Below are positions 41,124 through 46,931 of a DNA stretch of 46,931 bases, piece after piece. Both the position numbers and the translations under genes were made by a program. Under the pieces are notes generated by a model. The model searched no databases and had not been told where the DNA came from. It saw only the letters and a program-made list of their open reading frames with translations. The DNA is from RGIG5579 sp045580105. Lineage in GTDB: Bacteria; Bacillota; Clostridia; Oscillospirales; SIG627. Each line of letters starts with the position of its first letter. Within the stretch, counting starts at the first letter, position 1. The DNA lies in the NCBI GenBank assembly GCA_045580105.1, contig JAZNNH010000063.1:1-46931 (forward strand). The letters are read 5' to 3'.

Positions 41124-41157
41124 AAAAAGAAGCTTTGAAAGCCAAAGCTTCTTTTTT
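41124..41157 (-). terminator. Terminator after the FAD-Rieske gene
   Basis: AAAAAGAAGCTTTG/CAAAGCTTCTTTTT stem with a five-base loop, A and T flanks, 31 bases after the stop on the minus strand. Confidence 0.85.
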
Positions 41158-41187
41158 CGGATTTTTCTTTTTATCAAGAGGAACGTT

Positions 41188-42492
41188 TTACAATCCGATT
41201 TTAATCTTCCCGATGGCGGGATTTTCGATCACCGCACCGTCCAAGTCAAAGCGCGAACCGTGGCAAGGGCAATCCCAAGAATGCTCCTGACGGTTGTATC
41301 GGAGCGCACACCCCAAATGGGAACAGCGCGGAACGGTTGGGGAAAGATAACCCAAAAGCGATTCCGCAAGATTGACCGCAAGCTGAGGTCGAAGCACGCT
41401 TCGATTCGGCGAAAAAATCTCTGCATACGAATTTTCTTTTCCTAAAATCCGATCGGATAGGATCAAAGCGGACACCATGGAAGAGGTCATCCCCCATTTG
41501 TTAAAACCGGTAGCGACAAAAAGACCCGGGGTATGGGAAGAATATCGACCGATATAGGGGATGTGATCCAGCGTCATACAATCCTGCGTTGCCCAGCGAG
41601 CTTGTAGCTGCGCCTGCGGGTAATATCTGTGCCAAACCTCTTCCAATTCCTTCCAGCCGCCGCCGTCTTTTCCCGTTCGGTGACTTCCTCCACCCAATAG
41701 CAAAGCACCGTTGTGGTGTCGAAACGAAAGCCCTTTCATATCCTCGTCCACATACATTCCTCCGAAACTTGGCGCACCGTTCAGTGCCAACACGTAGGAA
41801 CGATGCTGATACTGCTTGAAAAAATAAAAGCCGCATCGGTTCAGAATCGGAAAGTGCGTGGCGACGATCGTTTGATCGGAAACAATGGTCCCCTTGTTTG
41901 TGATGGCACCGCGAGGAGTAATTTTAAGCACCTTCGTGTTTTCATAAATCGGCAGATCTTTGGCAAGCGCGAAGGCAAACTTGAGGGGATGAAACTGGGC
42001 TTGTCGCGAAAAACCAATCGCACCCGAAACGGAAAACGGAAGCGGAAGATGCTCTTTGACAAGGATCGGATATCCCAACGTTTCCAGCAGCTTTGCTTCC
42101 CTTTCGATTTTTTTCGGATCGGAACGCGAATAGACAAACGAGCCCTGCTCTTCAAAATCACAAGGAATCGTTCGGCACAAATCTCGATAGCGCTCCAGCG
42201 CCGCAAACTGCGCTTGCAAATATCCCTTTACCGTTTCAAGCCCGAATCGCTGCGCCATTTGATCGTAAATCAAACCGTGCTGAACCGTGATCTTTGCCGT
42301 GGTATTTCCCGTGACCCCGCTGCAAATTCGGTTTGCTTCGACCAGCACGCACGCGACCCCCGCCTGTTTGAGCAGATAGCAGCAAAGAATTCCCGCAAGT
42401 CCCCCTCCGATAATCAAAACGTCCGTTTTGGTTTCACCGGAAAATGAGCCGAATCGCGGTCGAACCGCACCGTCTTGCCAAATTGAACTCAT
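41188..42492 (-). CDS. FAD-dependent oxidoreductase with C-terminal Rieske domain
   Basis: A 434-residue fusion. The N-terminal DAO-type FAD domain (about 20-370) has the Rossmann motif VLIIGGGLAGILCCYLL; the end LATGFNKWGMTSSM is typical of this family. The C-terminal Rieske domain (about 390-434) has CSHLGC and CPCHGSRF ligands (two Cys and two His) for a 2Fe-2S cluster. The fusion resembles Bacillus YhfW-like proteins. The electron partner and substrate are unknown. ATG 42492 follows GGGGAGGA. Confidence 0.93.
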   Translation of the reverse strand: MSSIWQDGAVRPRFGSFSGETKTDVLIIGGGLAGILCCYLLKQAGVACVLVEANRICSGVTGNTTAKITVQHGLIYDQMAQRFGLETVKGYLQAQFAALERYRDLCRTIPCDFEEQGSFVYSRSDPKKIEREAKLLETLGYPILVKEHLPLPFSVSGAIGFSRQAQFHPLKFAFALAKDLPIYENTKVLKITPRGAITNKGTIVSDQTIVATHFPILNRCGFYFFKQYQHRSYVLALNGAPSFGGMYVDEDMKGLSFRHHNGALLLGGGSHRTGKDGGGWKELEEVWHRYYPQAQLQARWATQDCMTLDHIPYIGRYSSHTPGLFVATGFNKWGMTSSMVSALILSDRILGKENSYAEIFSPNRSVLRPQLAVNLAESLLGYLSPTVPRCSHLGCALRYNRQEHSWDCPCHGSRFDLDGAVIENPAIGKIKIGL

Positions 42493-42593
42493 ATTTTGTC
42501 CTCCCCTTCTGATGGAAACTGCAACACAAATTTTCTTTTAGTATTGCCCACCGCGCGCACTTTCATCAAAGAAAGGCGTAGTTTTACAATAAT

Positions 42594-42623
42594 AAAAAAT
42601 CCTACCGTTTCGGTAGGATTTTT
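42594..42623 (-). terminator. Terminator between the ABC-transporter block and the FAD gene
   Basis: ATCCTACCG/CGGTAGGAT stem with a TTT loop; on the minus strand it is followed by TTTTTT. It would end the transcript from the flavodoxin fragment and the ABC operon. Confidence 0.85.
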
Positions 42624-42658
42624 GATAGGAAAAGGGAGTCGGTGCAAAAGCCGGACGT

Positions 42659-42853
42659 TTATTTGTTAATGACAAATGTAGCAGAACTATTTGATAATTT
42701 CTTTTTTTGAACAACCTGCAAATTCATATCGTTGAGCACAAGTGTTTCAACCTCATAGCGCTCTTTCAATACCTCTACGATTGGGGTGGCTATTCTTTTT
42801 GTTCTTGAACCTTCATCACGGACACAAGAATCAATGTACAATAATTCTTTCAT
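42659..42853 (-). pseudogene. Truncated flavodoxin-fold NAD(P)H oxidoreductase gene fragment
   Basis: A 64-codon frame whose first 48 residues, MKELLYIDSCVRDEGSRTKR and the helix after it, match the N-terminus of flavodoxin-2-type NAD(P)H oxidoreductases (about 180-200 residues). From about residue 49 it runs into an unrelated QKKKLSNSSATF tail and stops, with no flavin-binding remainder. It follows the permease by 27 bases, so it is at the end of the ABC operon. A weak GGAA precedes the start. Probably non-functional, though a short expressed peptide cannot be excluded. Confidence 0.65.
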
Positions 42854-42880
42854 TTTAGAAACATTCCACATTCTAAGATT

Positions 42881-45748
42881 TTATTCAATCGCTTTCATAG
42901 CTTCCGCCATATTGATTTTCTTAAGTTTCTTTGTCAGTGCAAGGTCAACGACGATGGTGAACAGTAACGTTAAACCTATCGCCCACAGATAGCTCAGTGC
43001 GGCAAGGCGGACTCCGAAGTAGAAACCATCTACCTTAATTTGACTGATGGTATAGTGTAAAAGTGCAATGCCACCAGGGATACCAACAATAGAGCTGATA
43101 ATTGTTAAAATGATATTTTCTCTAAACACGTAGGACTTTTGCTCACCGCTATGGAAACCAAGTACCTTTAGGGTTGCGATTTCACGAATACGCTCTGTAA
43201 TCGTAATGTTTGTCAGGTTATACAGCACGATAAAGGCAAGGGCACCTGCACAGCCAAGCACGATTAAAACAATCAAATTCAAGCTATCCAAGATACCGCT
43301 AACCGTTTCCTTCATATCATTGACAATATTAACTGCCGCAACGTTATCCATATTTAAAATTTCTGCGCCGACTTTGTATTCTGAGGCGCCATCCTTAAAG
43401 TTAAGGTATGCCGTGTTGATTTTAGGAGCCGTTTTGTAGGTGTCGGCACTAAGATAAATAATATCGCCGATATAGTTATCATAAATGCCCGAAACGGTAA
43501 CGGTCATTTCCTTATAATCGCTATCACGAAGGGTTACGGTGTCGCCTACGGAAACCCCTAATTTATTAGCAACACCGTAGTTGATAACAACCTCGTTTAC
43601 CTTAGGGAAGGCAATATTTTCTTCCCCTTTATGAAGATTTACAAAGGCGGTCATATCTTCCGAGAAAGCAATCGTTTCCACGGGCTTTGTGTTGCCGTTC
43701 GCAATCATATCCATACTGCCCGAATGAACCAAGGCCACGTTGTTCGTAAGTTCTTTAACTTTTGCTTTGAACTCGGCCTTTTCTTCATCGGTCGGTTCAT
43801 TTAGAAATGATGCCGTTGCATCATAAAGATTGATTTCGCCGTATTGGTTTTCCACAATGGGCTGAATGGTATCACGAATGCCGAAGCCTGCAATAAGCAG
43901 AGCCGTGCATCCGCCGATGCCGATCATCATCATAACCATTCGCTTTTTATAGCGAAGAATGTTTCGCACCGAAACCTTATGTAAGAACTTCATTGGTTTC
44001 CAAATGAAACCGATTTTCTCCAAGAAAATTCGTTTGCCTGCACTTGGCGCTACGGGTCGCATAAGACCTGCAGCACTTGTTTTCAAATCCTTACGACAGA
44101 CAAAATAGGTAACACCGAGCATGCATACGAGATACAGCACAAGACAAGACAGTAGCATTCCTGCATCAAATACATACTGCGCCGGTCTGTCGATGGTATA
44201 CATAATGTGATAAACTTCCCACAACACCATCGGCAACAGCTTTGTTCCTAAGAAAAATCCGATGATACAACCGAAAACCGAAGCACTTCCGGCATAAACA
44301 AGGTACTGCGAAGAAATCGCAAGATTCTTATAGCCGAGTGCTTTGAGAACACCGTTTTGGGTGCGCTGTTCACCCACCATCCTTGTCATAGTGGTAATGC
44401 AAACAAGGGCGGCAACCAGGAAGAAGAACAATGGAAACACCTTTGCAACACCGGATACGATTTGAATATCGCTTTCAAAATTGGCGTAGCCGAAGTTGGC
44501 AGTTCTGTCAAGCACATAGGTTGTGGGCTTTTCGAGGGATGCTAAATCCGCTTCACCGTCGGCAATTTCTTTTTCCGCCTTCTCGATTTCGGGCTTTGCT
44601 TCATTGATTTTCTTTTGTACATCATTTAATTCTTTTTCTGTTTTGGCAAATTCCGCTTTGGCATCTGCTACGCCTTTTTCGTAGGAAGCATAGTTTGTTT
44701 TATATTCTTCCTCGGCAGCGTTCAGCGCTTGTTCCTGTACTGCAAGCTGTGCCTGAACCTGAGGAATAGCGGCAGACGGGTCTTTTTTAGCGGCTTCAAG
44801 CAGCCCCCGATTTTTGTCAAGCTCAGTGCGAGCTGCATCAAGCTTTGTTTTACTGTCGGCAAGCTCTTTTTCGGCCTTTGCTTTTTCTGTGCGATAAGTA
44901 ACCCAACCGTCATCAATTTCCTTTTGTCCATCGTCAAGCTCGGTTTTCTTTTCAGTTAACGCTTTCTTGGCATCGTCAAGTTCTGCCTTAGCATCGTTAT
45001 AGATCCCGTTAAAACGAATGTCGGCGCGTTCGGTTAGCAGTTTTTCAACCGAGCCTTCCATCTGCTCAATGGCATTTTCATATTCCTCGGAGTGTATCTC
45101 GTAGGACTTTGGCAAACTCAAAAATATTTCGGTGAAATAATCGGTAGAAAAGCCGTCCTGCAGCAGATAGATAAATCCGGTTGCTTTACCGTTAGAGAGA
45201 GCCGTTGTGCCACGCTGAAAATTGATATATTCCGAAGCGTTGATAAGACCGACAACGGTGTATTCATCATAAGCAAAGGTATCCAAGGTTTCCTCGGAAT
45301 TGCTTTTGGATAGTTCGATGGTTTTGCCGAGCATATCTTCGCTGACGTATAGCGCATCCATTAAACATTCGTTGGGCTTTTCGGGTTTTCTGCCTTTTAT
45401 AATATCCACGCCGTTGATACCATCAAGCAAGGTGTGGGTGTGCAGAACAGTATCCGAGCCGTCTTCGGTCAGAGTAATCACGTCGGCACTAACAGAGCCA
45501 TAGGCCTTATCAATGCCTTTAAGCTGATTAAAACTGTCAACATCATCCTGGGTAAGCCCGAGCGTACTGACAAGGCGAAAATCATATAAATTCAGTTCAT
45601 CAAGGTATGTATCTGCCGTTTTGTGCATGGTATCTTCGGTAATACGAAGACCTGCAAAAAAGCCAACACCGAGAGCGATAATAGCAAGTATGGCAAGATA
45701 CCTACCGAGCGAACTTTTTATCGTTCGAAAAATTGATTTTTTTAGCAT
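42881..45748 (-). CDS. ABC transporter permease, FtsX/MacB-like, with coiled-coil ectodomain
   Basis: A 955-residue permease. First helix about 10-32 (SSLGRYLAILAIIALGVGFF), a periplasmic/extracellular domain, then a long coiled coil (about 260-410; ELDDAKKALTEKKTELDDGQKE-like), a four-helix FtsX block (about 430-590), a second MacB-PCD-like ectodomain (about 640-800) and a last FtsX block (about 820-945). The double-FtsX layout with a coiled-coil insertion is typical of Firmicutes antimicrobial-peptide or lipid-related transporters. ATG 45748 lies 5 bases after the ATPase stop; a longer in-frame start overlapping the ATPase gene is less likely. Confidence 0.92.
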   Translation of the reverse strand: MLKKSIFRTIKSSLGRYLAILAIIALGVGFFAGLRITEDTMHKTADTYLDELNLYDFRLVSTLGLTQDDVDSFNQLKGIDKAYGSVSADVITLTEDGSDTVLHTHTLLDGINGVDIIKGRKPEKPNECLMDALYVSEDMLGKTIELSKSNSEETLDTFAYDEYTVVGLINASEYINFQRGTTALSNGKATGFIYLLQDGFSTDYFTEIFLSLPKSYEIHSEEYENAIEQMEGSVEKLLTERADIRFNGIYNDAKAELDDAKKALTEKKTELDDGQKEIDDGWVTYRTEKAKAEKELADSKTKLDAARTELDKNRGLLEAAKKDPSAAIPQVQAQLAVQEQALNAAEEEYKTNYASYEKGVADAKAEFAKTEKELNDVQKKINEAKPEIEKAEKEIADGEADLASLEKPTTYVLDRTANFGYANFESDIQIVSGVAKVFPLFFFLVAALVCITTMTRMVGEQRTQNGVLKALGYKNLAISSQYLVYAGSASVFGCIIGFFLGTKLLPMVLWEVYHIMYTIDRPAQYVFDAGMLLSCLVLYLVCMLGVTYFVCRKDLKTSAAGLMRPVAPSAGKRIFLEKIGFIWKPMKFLHKVSVRNILRYKKRMVMMMIGIGGCTALLIAGFGIRDTIQPIVENQYGEINLYDATASFLNEPTDEEKAEFKAKVKELTNNVALVHSGSMDMIANGNTKPVETIAFSEDMTAFVNLHKGEENIAFPKVNEVVINYGVANKLGVSVGDTVTLRDSDYKEMTVTVSGIYDNYIGDIIYLSADTYKTAPKINTAYLNFKDGASEYKVGAEILNMDNVAAVNIVNDMKETVSGILDSLNLIVLIVLGCAGALAFIVLYNLTNITITERIREIATLKVLGFHSGEQKSYVFRENIILTIISSIVGIPGGIALLHYTISQIKVDGFYFGVRLAALSYLWAIGLTLLFTIVVDLALTKKLKKINMAEAMKAIE

Positions 45749-45752
45749 AGTC

Positions 45753-46457
45753 TTACCACTCAATTTCCTCAACAGGTGTTACGGTTTCGTTCTTGTATTC
45801 CTCTACAACCGTTCCGTTTTTGACCTTGATAACGCGGTCTGCCATAGCGGTCAAAGCACTGTTGTGGGTAATAATAACAACCGTCATACCGGTGTTTCTT
45901 GCGGTGTCCTGCAGAAGTTTTAAAATCTGTTTACCCGTTACATAATCGAGCGCACCTGTCGGCTCATCGCAAAGAAGTAACTTCGGATTCTTGGCAAGAG
46001 CACGGGCAATAGAAACTCTCTGCTGTTCACCGCCCGAAAGTTGCGAGGGAAAGTTAAGTGCACGTTCTTCGAGACCGACCTGTTTTATCATTTCCATCGG
46101 TTCCAACGGCTCTTTGCAAATCTGCGTTGCCATTTCTACGTTTTCAATGGCGGTCAAGTTACCGATAAGATTATAAAACTGAAAAACAAAACCAACGTCA
46201 TAACGGCGATAGTCGGTTAGCTTCTTATCGTTATAATTGGAGATATCCTCACCGTCAACTGTTACTTTACCGCCCGACAAGGTATCCATACCGCCGAGAA
46301 TATTAAGCAACGTAGTCTTGCCTGCACCCGACGGGCCGACGATAACGCAGATTTCTCCCTTATCAATAGAGAAGGTAGCATCGTGAAGTGCTTTAATCTC
46401 CACTTCGCCCATCTTATATGTTTTGCTAACATTTTCAAATTCAACAAAATGTCCCAT
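45753..46457 (-). CDS. ABC transporter ATP-binding protein, MacB/LolD-type
   Basis: A 234-residue ATPase with Walker A GPSGAGKTT (41-49), Q-loop FQFYNLIG, signature LSGGEQQR, Walker B LLLCDEPTGALD and the H-loop TH. It powers the FtsX-like permease downstream (stop 5 bases before the permease start). ATG 46457 follows GAGGGA. In related systems an upstream TetR or two-component regulator controls expression. Confidence 0.95.
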   Translation of the reverse strand: MGHFVEFENVSKTYKMGEVEIKALHDATFSIDKGEICVIVGPSGAGKTTLLNILGGMDTLSGGKVTVDGEDISNYNDKKLTDYRRYDVGFVFQFYNLIGNLTAIENVEMATQICKEPLEPMEMIKQVGLEERALNFPSQLSGGEQQRVSIARALAKNPKLLLCDEPTGALDYVTGKQILKLLQDTARNTGMTVVIITHNSALTAMADRVIKVKNGTVVEEYKNETVTPVEEIEW

Positions 46458-46489
46458 ATCTTGTCCCTCTTCGATTTATTTCTCAAAAT

Positions 46490-46519
46490 ATTATACCATT
46501 TTATCCTATAGTATAGCAA
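46490..46519 (-). promoter_or_regulatory. Promoter of the ABC operon
   Basis: TTGCTA (46514-46519) and TATAAT (46490-46495) on the minus strand with an 18-base spacer, 33 bases before the ATPase start. Confidence 0.6.
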
Positions 46520-46544
46520 TAAAAATTCAACTCTACCTCAACTG

Positions 46545-46566
46545 AACTTCAACAAATGTTGAAGTT
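46545..46566. promoter_or_regulatory. Inverted-repeat operator candidate upstream of the ABC operon
   Basis: AACTTCAACA-AA-TGTTGAAGTT, a perfect ten-base inverted repeat 26 bases upstream of the -35 box. The partial TetR-like gene just upstream is the obvious candidate binder; this is inference. Confidence 0.55.
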
Positions 46567-46665
46567 ACCTCTTTACAAAATGCTTGAGATTTTAGGTAAG
46601 CAACTACAATAACGGTATGATTATATAACAACCCGAAAAATCAAATGCAGATAGCATAAAAAATA

Positions 46666-46689
46666 AAGCCAGGCCAAAAAGCCTGGTTT
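46666..46689 (-). terminator. Hairpin terminator, first of two downstream of the TetR-like gene
   Basis: CCAGGC/GCCTGG stem with an A-rich loop, followed by a T-rich tail on the minus strand. Confidence 0.6.
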
Positions 46690-46707
46690 CATGCGGTTTT
46701 AGGGTAA

Positions 46708-46760
46708 AAAAAGAAACCTTCTTATTGAACTGGTTCAGTCCAATTTAAGAAGGTTTTCTT
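46708..46760 (-). terminator. Long imperfect hairpin downstream of the TetR-like gene
   Basis: AAGAAACCTTCTTA..TTG paired with CAA..TAAGAAGGTTTTCTT, loop about 13 bases, followed by seven T on the minus strand. A terminator for the gene at the window edge; its size also recalls a small mobile-element end, but no transposase or target-site duplication is visible. Confidence 0.55.
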
Positions 46761-46846
46761 TTGGGGTCTCCCACCCAAAAGTGAACCGGAGAAAACCGAT
46801 GAATTTTATAACAGAAATGGAATTTGATATAACCAATCATTAAATA

Positions 46847-46931
46847 TTAATTGATGTTTAAGCAGTCCATTAGTAGACTTGCAATTTTTTCAGCGTTTTC
46901 TTTGCATCCACCTTTAATCCATTCCGTAATT
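46847..46931 (-). CDS. C-terminal end of a probable TetR/AcrR-family regulator (partial)
   Basis: Only 27 residues before the stop are in the window: ITEWIKGGCKENAEKI and SLLMDCLNIN. The pattern I-x-E-W-[IV]-x-x-G-x-K followed by a helix is the common end of TetR/AcrR ligand-binding domains. It is on the same strand and just upstream of the ABC operon and of the inverted repeat at 46545-46566, an arrangement typical of a regulator of its own exporter. The DNA-binding part is outside the window, so the call is tentative. Confidence 0.5.
   Translation of the reverse strand, partial: ITEWIKGGCKENAEKIASLLMDCLNIN

Noticed and set aside
46708..46760. Insertion-sequence end
   Set aside because: The inverted repeat has a T tail like a terminator, no transposase frame or direct target repeats are seen in the window.

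Overview
The window reads as a chromosomal segment of a spore-forming, anaerobic-type member of the Clostridia (probably an uncultured gut lineage near Oscillospiraceae/Christensenellales; this placement is inference). Supports: spoVG, a gpr-spoIIP pair, a SpoIIM-like membrane protein beside a XerD-like gene, an M50 (SpoIVFB-type) protease, strong AAGGAGG-type ribosome binding sites with some TTG/GTG starts, many intrinsic terminators, and a dockerin-type surface protein. Genes are packed in short operons on both strands.

Layout. 1-3,830 (minus strand): a DUF624 membrane protein (cut by the window edge), a catalytically degenerate XerD-like recombinase, a SpoIIM-like protein, a membrane protein of unknown role, spoVG. 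3,916-6,658 (plus): murC, a NERD nuclease-domain protein and an RluA-type pseudouridine synthase, coupled by ATGA overlaps. 6,880-8,681: an Lrp/AsnC regulator, a decayed iron-sulfur oxidoreductase gene and an EamA transporter. 8,735-12,624: a DUF4430-like lipoprotein, a tiny membrane protein coupled to an M50 protease, rpsT with a TTG start, gpr and spoIIP. 12,654-14,450: HAD phosphatase and a membrane-anchored protein. 14,525-16,414: YwlE-like phosphatase, rimI, tsaD. 16,574-18,717: DUF6062-like protein, TrmN6-like methyltransferase, lipoprotein. 18,746-24,755: C39-like peptidase and MATE transporter, aminotransferase, small membrane protein, rdgB, glyA. 24,932-28,895: PHP phosphatase, amidohydrolase, and a lysC-dapA operon headed by a lysine riboswitch. 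29,448-30,665: two-part ThrE/YjjP-YjjB exporter. 30,721: tRNA-Ala(GGC), followed by an unusual array of short hairpins.

The standout is 31,181-40,850: a 2,829-residue secreted protein with internal repeats, six cysteine-rich repeats and a C-terminal type I dockerin. Directly downstream lies a membrane-anchored protein with a cohesin-like N-terminal domain and helical repeats. Together they look like a self-contained two-gene surface assembly in which the dockerin of the giant protein could dock on its neighbour; the docking is inference.

41,188-42,492 holds an FAD-Rieske oxidoreductase. From about 42,650 to the end the base composition looks more AT-rich: a truncated flavodoxin-like gene, a MacB/FtsX-type ABC transporter operon with an inverted-repeat operator, and the tail of a gene that is probably a TetR regulator. 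This block looks like a later acquisition.

Coordinates of starts were chosen from ribosome binding sites; family assignments are from sequence recognition without database searches.
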